From the NCBI GenBank assembly GCA_030770425.1, contig JASJFT010000250.1, positions 1 through 62,681 of the forward strand: 62,681 nucleotides of DNA, given 5' to 3'. Every line of letters starts with the position of its first letter. The first letter of the stretch is position 1. Below are positions 1-10,639 of this stretch, in pieces. The notes under the pieces were generated by a model, which saw only the letters and a list, made by a program, of their open reading frames with translations, was not told where the DNA came from and did not search any database. The position numbers and the translations under genes are program-made. The DNA is from Darksidea phi. Lineage: Eukaryota; Ascomycota; Dothideomycetes; Pleosporales; Lentitheciaceae.

Positions 1-450
1 ACAAGTCGTCTATTTCATTGGTTTGGAATTTTCACAGTGGGACTCCCTTTGGTAAGGTCGGCACAAAAAACGGTGGGAGTCAGTACATAGAGGTGCTATA
101 CACCTATCCACGACGAGACGCCTATTTCGGATACCGTTACATAGCAATTCAGCCAGTACACATGCTGACCACACCCTTCAACAAATTGTGAGTATTCTCG
201 ACGTCGTCCGCTGTAAAATCGGTTAGTAAGATGTGGCAAATAATATAGTGAAGTTAGGAAAATCGCGGCGGAGTCGCACCTAAGATCCCGATCAATGCGC
301 GTAGCCAGACGCCGAACGGCTTACACATTCACGGTCTACGACTTGCGAAGCGCTTCTTCAAGGAGACAGGCAGCCGCATACAAGCTGCTCAGGGAGAAGA
401 CCTCTATTGAAGTTGGCTATAACGGGAACGGCCATCTTTTCTGGAGATAG
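1..450 (+). CDS. 3' end of an unrecognised two-exon (or longer) gene
   Basis: The reading frame is open from the window edge in frame 3 to base 187, where AAATT is followed by the donor GTGAGT. A 70-bp intron (188-257) ends in GTTAG. Joining 187 to 258 keeps one frame open to the TAG at 448-450, giving about 126 visible C-terminal residues. The second exon is rich in Arg and Ala and ends with an aromatic/Gly stretch (VGYNGNGHLFWR). The first exon is rich in Tyr and Gly (FGKVGTKNGG, DAYFGYRY). I recognise no family. The coding call rests on the coherent splice join. The 5' part lies outside the window, so length, start and localisation are unknown. Confidence 0.5.
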
Positions 451-1948
451 AGATGATTATAGGAACCGTACCCGTTACATAACGCCCAACTCCGGTCCCT
501 ACTACTCTTGGAGCAGTACCGTTAGCCAAAATATCGGAAACTCTAACTTTATTGTATGCTGGGTGAGCGAGCAAGTGATCTGCTGGCCGACTGAAAGTAG
601 TAAGACGCACTATAAGTTGAAGTTTGGTTCTTGTGTTTGGTATAGAATGATGATTGTGGATTAAAGATGGGAAAGATGCGTACTTTTAAGCTCGCATGCT
701 TCGCAGGGTGAGTAGCTCTACGCAAGGGAGCAGCTCTTCGCATGGTGAGTAGCTCTTCTCAGGGTGAGCGGCGGCGTGCAGAAGCGCAGGTAAGCATGTA
801 CGCATCGGCAAGTTGAATGAATGTCTCCATTAACGATCTAACCATGAAGTGTATGACCCCATCCTATTGAAAAGTTCGGCTGTTTGTCCCTCCGTCAAGT
901 CTTGCTATCACTGCGAGTCTGAAGCGGTCTCCTGCAGAAAGGAGTCGTCCAAAAGCGGCGGCACACAGCGGCCGGCGGTGAATGCTGGCTAACGCACGGA
1001 ACCAGACGCACGGCGGGGAGCAATGGGTTCCTGTCGGCGCCTTCTGCCACAAGTTGTCCGAATCCGTCTTCTAATCCACATCGAGAGTATGCCCTGCATC
1101 GTCCCGTCCCCAACACCTTCCTCCGCAGCGCTCGCCGCCGTCCCCGTCGCCTTCTTCGCCCACGCCTACCCGCGCCCTCATAAACAACACGGTCCGCGCC
1201 TATCGTACCGTTCGTGTGTCCGTCCGGTCTGGGTGGTCCCTAGCACGAGCTCGACGTCGCCGTTTCAGGTTCCCTCTACAATCGGTCGACGCGCTCCCCG
1301 TGCTCAACACTCGCCCGATACGAGCAGTACCTCTTTCAGACAGCCATGTCTGACTGTCCTCTGTGCGGCAGCAGATTGCGCGAGCGTGACGAAGACTCGA
1401 GCCTTGCGGATGGGACCTTGCAGCCAGAGACCCTCGCTGGCTGCAGCGACCAGACGGCACTGGTCTCTGCGGGTCGTGGAGCCTCCCGCACAGTCGGGAG
1501 GAAGCGTATGTTTGTCGCAAAATGGGGGGTTATGGTCGCGACCGGCTGGGGGAAGAGGGCGGTGCGGCTGCGAGCAACGGGGTTCTAATAGGAATAGTAG
1601 CCGCCGGGGGAGGCGAATGCGATGGACGGAAGAGACTTGCACGCTAATTAGCGCAAGCAGGTACCGAGTCTCGGGAGGGAATTACCGCTGATCAGACAGT
1701 ACGCTTAAGGGATAGTTTTTTCCGGGTATGGCTGGAACGTGGATGATTTCGGAGGGGAACGGTCGCGAATTGTAAAAGTGTTGGCATGATGTATATTGCG
1801 GGATGAGGAGGCTGCTGCTTTATATCGCTTGGTTGGTTCCGGCGGCTAGAACGTGGCAATCTCGGTTGGGTACCGCTTGCCACGGCTCACCCCGACTGGT
1901 TCTATACCCACTCTACGTACCGATCTACTCCTCCGCGTGTTGACCATA
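451..1948. other. Gap without a supported gene
   Basis: A GC-rich stretch at about 900-1650 has long overlapping open frames on both strands, none with splice logic or a recognisable motif. One frame (1346-1588) starts MSDCPLCGSRLRERDED, with a single CxxC, but nothing further supports it. Bases 690-770 hold about three imperfect copies of a roughly 25-bp unit built around GGGTGAGTAGCTCTTC. I see no RNA gene here. Confidence 0.4.
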
Positions 1949-3122
1949 ATGTCTTGCGACTCAGAGCAGCGGTTGCGCTGCCAGAATTGCCATGAGCTAT
2001 ATGAGAAAGTGGAATGCATAAAGGTCGGTCAATCAAATGTGCTTCGAATATAGACAGCCCGTGGTAGTCACTTGTCCGACTGCTACTAAAAGAATTGCGG
2101 CAAACGATTTCCAATCCGCATCCCAAGTCCGCTCCCGCCTCGGACGATTACAATGAGAGCGATAATAATGACAACGCTGGGACCGATGATAATGACAACG
2201 CTGGGACCGATGATAACGACAACACTGGGACCGGCGATGACGACAACATTGGGACCGACGATGAACTCATTGAGGAAAATGGCATGAAAGATAACGATTC
2301 GCGTCCATGCGAAGGCAATTCTAAACCGCAAGCTGTATCCTGCCCCCATCCGAAATGTAAAAGACAAAAGCCATATGCACAGAGAAGAAATATGCAGCGA
2401 CATTTCACCAACCGTACGCCCCTCGGCCTCCATCAAAGAATTTGCTATCGAGTCGCAAGCAGATGTAAAATGCGAAGAGGCTTGCGCCTTCTGTAACCGC
2501 TCATGTTCGCACGTACGCCAGTACATGACTCATCTCAACAAGTGTAGAGTTCGAAACAGTAATCGTGACGATTTTGATACTGGATGTGATTGCCCAGGAG
2601 CGAATGGATTCTCTACGCCAGAAACCCGCCAAAAAGCTGAACGAGTTATCTCGAAAGGTTCAGACTTCAGATGGAACACAAGCTGGTACGAAGCGCAAGT
2701 CTGATGCGGCGATACCACGATCTCGGAGACAACGTAGTGTGGCTAGAGGTGACCCAACCTCCAACTTAGGTGCAAATATTGCTTGCAGCGGACTTTCGAC
2801 GGACACAGAAAGTCTGCAAATCCTATTGCTCAAGGTTATTGCTGTTCTGACACAGGCATTAGTGTGGGCATCCCCCTCAGGCCACGCACTTCCTCAATGG
2901 GAGGAACATGACGGCAACAATGCTACTGGAGTTGGCGCTTTCGGACAATATGCTGATCCTCAAGCACCCTTCTTTGGCACCCGCACGTTGGACTGGAGCC
3001 ATTCTTATGGTGCTACGGATCCCTTTGCAGGAGCAATGCTTGTTAATGCGGCTGGTGTTGGTCATCAAGGCAATACAGAGGATTTTGGCATAGAATTGAC
3101 ACCATTCTATGGTGGAGGGTAA
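1949..3122 (+). CDS. C2H2-like zinc-finger protein with acidic tandem repeat, four exons
   Basis: Probable nucleic-acid-binding nuclear protein of a fungal C2H2-like family; target unknown. Exon 1 starts at ATG 1949 (MSCDSEQRLRCQNCHELYEK). It probably joins near 2027 to 2093, which supplies the start that the next frame lacks; this first join is the least certain. Two later introns, each 49 bp, are 2414-2462 (GTACGC...GCAG) and 2549-2597 (GTTCGA...CCCAG). They restore the block CPHPKCKRQ...RRNMQRHF, then HVKCEEACAFCNR, then HLNKCR, with Cys/His spacing like linked fungal zinc fingers. Between the N-terminal CxxC and this block lies an Asp/Asn/Gly/Thr-rich repeat (2170-2262). The C-terminal half is basic (GTKRKSDAAIPRSRRQR) and then aromatic. 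It appears intact. Confidence 0.6.
2170..2262 (+). repeat. 24-bp coding tandem repeat (acidic octapeptide)
   Basis: About four imperfect copies of a 24-bp unit (GCTGGGACCGATGATAATGACAAC and variants) lie in frame inside the zinc-finger gene. They encode an Asp/Asn-rich octapeptide of the type AGTDDNDN. Units differ by point changes, so the array is not freshly expanded. Confidence 0.85.
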
Positions 3123-3390
3123 TGGCCAATCCATTTAAGCCGCGTCGCGCTTGTCATCAGATGGCAAGTCGACGAACGCAAAATTCATACCTATCCTATC
3201 ATCTCCATTATCTTCCGCTTTATATTCTTGGCTCCAGCAAGCATCATCTTTCTCCACGAGCTGAGCTCTTCCTCCACGGTAAATCCAGCCATGATCGCCA
3301 CTCCTTGATTTATAGTGAACCCAAGTCTGCTGTCAACAATAGCCCTGAAACTTATTAGGCAATATTCGACAATGTCTTCGCAAAGCGATC

Positions 3391-3669
3391 TTACAAGCCG
3401 CCTTCCTTCATTAATACCTCAAATCTTTCGATGTTGTCCTTCTTCAGACTCTCTTCTTGAACCTCCAACAACCCAATGCTCGCAGGCCTAACTCTTAGAG
3501 AGTGCCGGTGCGAAGCCTTATAATATACCATCTTTGAGATTGCCATTTTTCCTGTATATTTCCTCGGTGTGTTCGTTCGACGCGATCGTGGAGGTGAAGG
3601 AGAAGACGTGACGCGGATCTGGCCCGAACGCTTTGATGAAGCCCAAGCTTGGTCGTTCGAGGCTTGATT
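3391..3669 (-). pseudogene. Open coding-like fragment with a histone H3-tail-like segment
   Basis: A 92-codon minus-strand frame ends with TAA at 3391-3393 and is bounded upstream by TAG. The middle is basic (PPRSRRTNTPRKYTGKMA) and recalls the H3 tail (RTKQTARKSTGGKA). The end is acidic/helical (GLLEVQEESLKKDNIERFEV). There is no ATG at its start, so it is an exon or remnant. A second open minus frame, 3735-3980 (MAPEDAETSLLEEGVFLLED), ends at a good GTGAGT donor and may be its upstream exon, but I could not find an in-frame join. The histone likeness is weak, covers the tail only and may be chance. Confidence 0.25.
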
Positions 3670-4761
3670 CTATTACTTTTCGAACTCGCTGTCGTCGTTA
3701 GACAATGCGCACTTCAAATTCTGATATATACTCACTATGTCGTCAAAATACTCTTCTGAACAAAGTCATGGCATTCCTCTGTTTGGAAAGGAAAGTTCCT
3801 ATCAAACTCAGCGACTCGTCTTCCGATCTCGCAGTCTTCCAAAAGAAAGACACCTTCCTCCAGAAGTGAGGTCTCTGCATCTTCCGGAGCCATGTAATGA
3901 CATAGTGGTCCTTGACCTTGGATCTGTGTGCGCAGAATCCAGAGCGGGACTGAAGACGAGCTGGACGACCCCGCCCACATGACGTTAATCAGCCATCGGA
4001 ACTTTCCGCTAAGCTCTGTTCAAACCCGCATCAACAAAACACCCACGTACAAGACGCGGTATCAAGGCAATTCATTCCCCGAGTGTGCGAAAGTATTAAC
4101 TGCCACCTCATTATTTACCCAGCCGGCTTGCGACATGCGAACACGCTCAGGCTACCGACACGCTCCGGCTGCGAACATGATGGAACTAGCATTAGCATCT
4201 GCATGAAGCGGTGCACCAAAGGTTCACAGGTGATGGAGCACTTCAGACGTAGGATCATGTGCATATGCATCACCGTCAACAGCGGAACAGTTGCAACGAG
4301 GAGAATGTGGCTTCCGCTTCTGCAGCAGCGCTCGACAAGACTAAGGAGTGCAGATCGAGGGGAGCGGGAAGGCATGGTGTGAGGAGGAGTATGGAAAGAT
4401 ACGTATAAAGCGTGCGATTAAAGTCAATTCCTCCTTTCATTGACCCTCAACACCTGGTAGCGCGCCCCATTGGAACGGGTTAACTTTCTCATACCGAAGA
4501 TCCCTAAACGATCAGTACAGTGGCTTCATGCTACAATCCCGTTCATGGGTGTATCGCAGTTTGAGCCCACAAAGAGTGTGGCCGGTGCATTTCTCGCGGC
4601 GAAATGCGGGCACCAATTATGTGTAACTTTCGCCGAACCCCAACGCCAACTAGTGTTGCTCATCTACCGTTTTATTCCTCTCTTCCGCTAGCGAACGGAA
4701 CGTTCACCGACTACACTCGTTTACGGCAGCACCCTAAAACTTACTGATTGAGGATAGGAAA
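3670..4761. other. Gap: unresolved minus-strand exon candidate and promoter of the NACHT_N/AAA gene
   Basis: Apart from the open minus-strand frame at 3735-3980 noted with the neighbouring fragment, I see only short overlapping frames. Bases 4380-4761 are non-coding and should hold the promoter and 5' UTR of the next gene, whose ATG at 4762 has the context GAAAATGTC. Confidence 0.4.
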
Positions 4762-7700
4762 ATGTCTCAGTTCTGGAAGTTCTCCCGCAAGTCGAAAGCA
4801 GCCAAGAACTCTCCACCAACGATCCAGCAGGGCTCGACTGCCTCGGCGCCGGGATCTGGTGCTGCCAGCCCAACCAGCCAGGAGACTAAACCTAAGGAGA
4901 ATGGCAAAGTTCCACGTGATCTCTGGAAAGAAGCGGTAGATAACCTTGACGACGAGAAGAAGTCGGCGCTGAAACTCCGTTTCGACAAGAACGGGAAAGT
5001 TCAGCCTTGCGTCACAGACGCCATCCAAGGGGTCGTTACGAGCATTGAAGCGTCGTTTGAGGAGTATAGGAACAGCGGATTGAAAATCAAGGACCGCGAT
5101 GGCCGGGTTCTATTCAATGTGCGTGAGAACGGAAGGGAGATACTCAAGTTCGCCTTGCGATCCAAGGCCATCATCGACTCCGGGGTCAAGTTTGACCCCA
5201 CGGGATACTGTATGTATTCAGCCTGGTTTATTTTCATGTGCTTACCTTCTCTCAGCATCATCTGCATGGACTATCATATCTCTTGGTCTACAGTTAGTTC
5301 AAAATGACCAGGACAGGCTGAGTGCCGTATTTGACGCCTCAGCTTTCCTTGCCGGCATCCTTCATCGGTATGCAAACATCGAAGTTCATTACCGCGATCA
5401 GGGCCTGCCAGACGTGATAGAGCTCGAGGACCGGCTCCGTTCCAGCTACGAGGCCATACTCAATTTTGTAGCTATGGTCGAGGAGCAACAACGCCAACAG
5501 TTTTGGGGTAAAAGGACCCACATGTCTTTGTTAACCCAGTCACTTATACTTGCAATTTTAGGACGGGTCTGGTATAGTCTGTACTCTTTCTCGGAGCAGC
5601 CGTTGCAGCAACTCAAGGACAGCATTCTCAGCGCTGATAATGCTGCAGAGCAATGGCGTCAGTTGATCGAGCACGAATGTGAGTATCCGCCATTGTTTGG
5701 TCGGCCATCCAACTAAGTATAGTAGATCGATTGAAGGAGTCCGAGACAATAAATAAAAAAGTAGACGAGACATGCGGGAAGCTGGACCAAATCTTGGACG
5801 GTCTCGACCAGATATTGATGGAGATTAAGCAGGAAAAACGGTTGCTGGAAATGATCCTAGTCCAAATGGAGAGCAAGGGCGATGTCAAGCAGATGTCTAC
5901 TTTCTTTCATCAGCGTGTGGCTGAAGGCTTGGATCAGCCTACCATTGCGAGAGTTGTTGATAGCACCGATGAGAGTAAGCAAGGTACGAGCCCGGCGAAC
6001 AAGACCCGATCTCCGCAGTCGATGCTGACGATGGTGGTCCACGTAGAGGAGCATGATTCATATCTTGACAGTGAAGAGAACTTCGACCGGTTGCTCCGGG
6101 AGGTATTCGTCGAGCTCCGGGATTTCGACCAAGACTCCAAGCAGCACCAACGCAAGATTGAACAGCTCCCTGAGATGCGTCCTCACAAGACCAAGAATCG
6201 CAATCTCCTTCGAGCCGACAAGATTATGGGCTGGATCGAGTCCGACGCCTCGCAGCTGTTGTGGATCAACGGTAACGGTGTCATCGGCCGATGTGACTTT
6301 AACTCCCTGTTCGTCGTGCCACTTCTCCTCTTCGGCGAGAGCAACTTCGAACAGGTCCTCATCCTCCGCCACTTTTGCGGTGACAATCCGTCAGTCAAGA
6401 CAAACAATTACCGGACCCTAGTGCAGGCCCTCGTGTTTCAGATCCTCAAGCAGCGGCCTGGGGTTTTCCGCGGCAAGCTCCCGTCCATTACCCGCAACCA
6501 GACCGATGATATCATGAAGCTTTGGACGCTCTTCCTCGAATGCGTCCGAGAAGTCCGCGCTGATTGCACCTTTATCATTATCGACGGCATTGATTACCTC
6601 CAAGACGCCAATACTCCGGAAGGCTTGAGTGAGAAAGAACTTGTTCTCCAGAATCTCGACGCCCTCGTTAAAGATCGAGCGATGTTAATTAAGATCCTGC
6701 TCACTTCAAGCCTCACATCCGAGTTGCCCAGCTGGACCGAAGACCAAAGGGCGCTCGTGGTCGCGTCGCGTTTTCCCGGTGCTGCGCCGCTGAGGAGGTT
6801 GTCCCTCGCTGCCATCCAGGAAGAACTGCCCTTGGTGCCTCAGAAGTTCATCGAGATCCAGGAGCGGAGGTGCCGGTCGCTGACTTTCTCGCAGCTGTAC
6901 TTGATCTACCCCGAGAATTCCATAATCTACACGTCCAATGACGGCCAACTCCAGGCGTTGATCGTGGATCGGCTCAGCGGCATGGAAGAACGCTCGAACG
7001 GCACGTACGACGCGCTTCAGATCCGCGCCTGGTCTATTGATCACAATGGCAGGTACTTCACGAAACGTTATCACGAGTTTTTGATTTCGCAGTTTCCTGG
7101 CGAGAGAGCTATCACCAGCTTAAAATATATTCCATCTGGGTATCTAGATGATGAACCTGAGAAACGCGCGAAATTGATTGCACGTGGGCGGCGATACTGG
7201 GAGTTGGGCAGCGGCATGCACTATCAGCAGGTTATTGAGAACAGGGTAATGCCACTTCTAGGTGTTTTCTCTACAGTTCAGTTCTTGCTGACTAGTATCG
7301 CTCACGCATCTAGGAACCCGTTCGAATTGTTATTGACCAAAGTGTTAGGCCACTCAAGCCTCCATCAGCCCAAGAACTAGAAGATGAGTTCCAAGTTGTC
7401 TCTCAGCACAGCTTGAAACCTCGGATATTGATGGTCTGTCCGCCGACGATTGCTTCATATGTGCTTGGTGATGGGAACTGGAGTAAGTCACTAGATTAGC
7501 AATCCATTTAGGCATCTTACAGACCGGAGAAAGTCAGGGTTTATTTCCTGTGGCGTTAGTGTGACTAAAGGAAAATGCTGATATAATCTAGAAACAATAA
7601 ATATTGATGATGTCCATGACGTTATCTTTCAAGACGACTTGTTCGACCAGCTGATCCTCCAAGAGGGGTCGAGAGAAACTATGTCCGAACTAGTACTATC

Positions 7701-8400
7701 GCAAACAGAAACTCTGGAGCGAACTGGGGGGCAACTTGGCAACGGAGCAAGATGCGGTCTCACCGTTCTCCTCCATGGAGGCCCCGGCACCGGAAAGACC
7801 TTTTCGGTCACATGCATTGCCGAAAAAACCAGGCGCCCCTTGCTTCTCGGCTCTGTAGTGGACGGTAGCATCACCGAGTTGGAGCGGAGTCTAAACCAGA
7901 GCCTTCAGCTAGCGGAGCGATGGGGGGCCATACTGCTGCTTGAAGACGTGGATTCCTTCCTGGCACAACGCGAGCCGAGCAAGTCGAGCAAGCCCTCGGC
8001 GACCTTCGCCAAGGCCATTTATGCTATTGACAAGCACAACGGCATTCTTTTCCTAACCACATGCCGCGTCAACGCGCTCGACGAGGCCGTCTTCTCCCGT
8101 ATCAACTACACGGTGTACTGCGCGCCGTTGTCGCCCCCCACTTGTAAAGAAATTTGGAAGAGGACTCTGCAAAGTTACGTGGACTGGAAAGATTTGGAAG
8201 GCTGGGAAGACTTGAACGGTAGGGATATTCAGGCCGTCGTCCTCGCTGCGCGCCAGCTGGCTTCTCGACAGGGTAGACGGCCCGATATGGAGACGATACA
8301 GCACGTCTTGAAAGCTAGAACCGAGTTCACCCGCTTTCTTACCAGTGTCAATGGAGATAACTTCGAAGATAAGGCCCGTATGGCCAGATTTCGTGAATGA
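4762..8400 (+). CDS. NACHT_N - degenerate NTPase - DUF7025-like - AAA ATPase protein, six exons
   Basis: STAND-like, presumably cytosolic protein. Exons 4762-5209, 5256-5507, 5562-5678, 5723-7245, 7314-7482 and 7592-8400 total 3318 nt (1105 aa); all introns are GT-AG, 44-109 bp. Residues ~45-230 match the N-terminal domain of fungal NACHT NTPases (PF17100 type: LWKEAVDNL, FDPTGY...SAWTIISLGLQL). Around residue 450 a P-loop position reads INGNGVIGRCD, lacking the GK[ST] lysine, though a Walker-B-like IIIDGID follows. Residues ~640-830 resemble DUF7025 (KRYHEFLISQF, ITSLKYIPSGYLDD, GRRYWELGSGMHY). The C-terminal AAA domain has Walker A GGPGTGKT (~898) and Walker B LLLEDVD (~953). Sensor 1 is TTCR, where TTNR is usual, and an SRI arginine-finger segment follows. 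This suggests one dead and one active NTPase in one chain. Function in recognition or immunity is inferred from the NACHT_N relatives only. Confidence 0.85.
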
Positions 8401-8619
8401 TCTCGGATGGGAAGGCTTAGTACAAAAGTAGCAGGCGAACATCCAAGAAGCCATAGTCACGGAATTGTACCCTCGAATCAATAATACAACACTCCCATCG
8501 AAGCGAACAGCAGATCTCTGGAACGTTCATGTTGGATGCGGATGAAAAGTTCATACTACGAAACCCGTGCAAATGCAAAGCCGGTTAGCTCCATAAGCGT
8601 CGTTACGATTTAACGTGAA

Positions 8620-9313
8620 TGTAACTGTAATCAAAGAAAATTTAGCACCAGGTATTGACACCACAAGCAAGGACGGTAGCCGACTCGCACCTGCCACACC
8701 CAAACTATTAATAGAGAGATACACTGTGGCCGGCCATGTGGGTATGCTAACTCTTCGCTACCGCTGTTGGACTCTCTCCTCGCTCTACCTCAACTCTGTG
8801 GCTCCGTAGCACATGTCACTACTCGTCGGCCAGTTAATATTCGAAATATACCTCTATTGTGTACAATCTCTCACTGTGTTTTGTGCGGACCTTGCAAAAG
8901 AAACTCACACTGGGTAGGTCCAAAAACAAATACGCAGCCCCTCTGGATGTTATCGAATATTTATTCTCTCGAGGAGTAGATCCTCGCTATAGACAACTCC
9001 TTCATCATACTACCTTTAGGGACAAAGCCGATACCCTACAGGTATACCTATTAATGAAAGTGAATATGAAACGGATCTAAGAGAAGATTCGGAACGCGAG
9101 CGGTTTGGCCTTGGTACACCACTCCATTGAGCTACAGAGTTTGGCAAGATAGATATTGGGTGTCTGTTGGAGATGGGCGCTGACCCTCTGAGATCGGATA
9201 GTAAAAGGCAAACATCACGATTTTGGGCCGAGGAAGGGGGCCATACAGAAGTGGCTCTCATTCTCAAAGAAGCAGAGGAGCGTCAGCTTCAGCGCACAGA
9301 TGTTCAATACTGA
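8620..9313 (+). pseudogene. Ankyrin-repeat pseudogene
   Basis: Ankyrin-like pieces occur in order but in shifting frames: PGIDTTSKDG, then TVAGHVGMLTL, then APLDVIEYLFSRGVDPRY. Near 9105 comes GLGTPLH followed by TGA and ATE, where ankyrins read GTPLHYAAE. The last piece, near 9155-9300, is CLLEMGADPLRSDS followed by GGHTEVALILKEAEER. The stop inside the GTPLH helix and the frame changes show it is dead. The units differ clearly from those of the three intact ankyrin genes at the right end, so this is a different lineage. Confidence 0.6.
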
Positions 9314-9369
9314 ACACGGGCCATGCGGATATCTCGCCTTAAGTATAGTAATATTGACCTCACATTGAG

Positions 9370-10310
9370 TCTCTGACGAAGATGCGTCTATCAAAAGATG
9401 ATTGCCACGCAGTATAATTGGAAATGGTCACGGTAACCACCGTGGTTCCTCCGACACCAGCAGCCCGATTTGCACAGCTCCCTCCTCCGGCGACCTGATT
9501 CTGTCCGATAACGTTGCCGTTCGTCGCTAGCACCCCGGTGATGAGGAAGGGAAAGCGCGTGTTGTTTATTGTGGCGTGCGGAGCGCTGAGAACAGCCTTA
9601 TTGGCTTGCTAGAACCAAGCGGGCCCGCATAAGTGCGCCTGAAGGCCTCTTGACGTATTCCAAAAGTTATGTCTGGCTTCGGCGTCATGATTGTGCTGTC
9701 TCGCTCGCTAGCAGTGGAGTTCTCGCTCGGCTCGGTCAACGGTCGTAGGAAGGCGAAGTCGGTCCACCTTCTTGACCATCTCTGTCGATATCATCAAGAA
9801 GAGCAGGATGATGGGGCACCTCCACCTGTAAGGTTTTCCGAGTATCGGTAGATGCATTGTCTAATGGCTCAGGTGCCGTCGCAAAGGTTGAGACTTGATG
9901 CACCGTGGATGGAAGAGGTGAGTTTGCGGTCTGCTGGTTGATCGACGCGCTTAGCCCGTGATGAACGGAACTCAGGGTGTCGACTGGAGGCGAGGGAAGC
10001 TGCTCACTGTCTTCGAGGGCGCGAAGATTCTCTTGTGGGGCAGCTAGGTTTGGGGAAGGTGAGGATCGGGGTCGCGGTTGGTTTGAATGAGGCGCGCCAG
10101 ACCTCGTCGCTACAGTTGGTGCTGGGTTACTCTTCTTGTCTCGTGCTAGTTTCGGCGTGCTTGTGGGAGGCGGAAGGGGGAGCAAGCGGAGGATCGATGC
10201 GTTCGGGAGAGGATGTTGGCGGGCTTCAGCAGTGAGAGACTTCTCATGTCTCGCGGTGTCGAGCACCTAGGCACCGTCGTCTCCGCCGGTGGAGAACGTC
10301 ATGCGACCTG
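9370..10310 (-). pseudogene. DUF7924-like fungal protein, frameshifted
   Basis: Minus strand. A Pro/Ser-rich disordered region (9736-10266) runs out at a TGA. In the next frame, downstream of it, comes a typical core start (STIMTPKPDITFGIRQEAF), and after another shift TRFPFLITGVLATNGNVIGQ followed by NQVAGGGSC. The order of a disordered N-terminus, TPKPDI.FG and then a FPFL...QNQ.A strand-helix is what I know from DUF7924-type proteins, some related to PD-(D/E)XK folds. At least two frameshifts (near 9740 and 9600) make it a pseudogene. The family assignment is from memory of motif order and is an inference. Confidence 0.5.
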
Positions 10311-10639
10311 TGAGCGACAGCGGGCGCTCGCGCGCAGGGCGTCTCCCCCATTACGAGAGAGCGGACCTGTGTGGCGGCTGGCGTTTTGTCACGGGAGTTA
10401 TGGGTTGTTTCTCGAGTCGTCGTGGGCGATGAGTTCACACCGGCGAGGGCCTAGGGCTGAAGCTACCTCTGTATAGTAGCAGCGTGCGGCACCTTGCGCG
10501 GCAGAGGGAGCTGGCTCGTCCTGCCCACACAACTTTAGTACTCCTTAAAGCTGTGCGCAGGGCAATTGCCCTCGCAGTTATGCCGTGACGCCGCAGGCAA
10601 CGACTGTGTAGCCCCCTTTGGTTGCAACAGCCTTCTTGC

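Noticed and set aside
1023..1691. 222-codon plus-strand frame
   Set aside because: Low-complexity, Arg/Ser/Pro-rich translation of GC-rich DNA that is open in several frames on both strands; no motif or splice support.
2086..2526. Minus-strand hydrophobic 146-codon frame
   Set aside because: Mirror of the Asp/Asn repeat (GATGATAATGAC gives VVIIIG-type strings); not a membrane protein.
3735..3980. First exon of a gene with the 3391-3669 fragment
   Set aside because: The GTGAGT donor is good, but no acceptor gives the frame of the H3-tail-like segment; not annotated as one gene.
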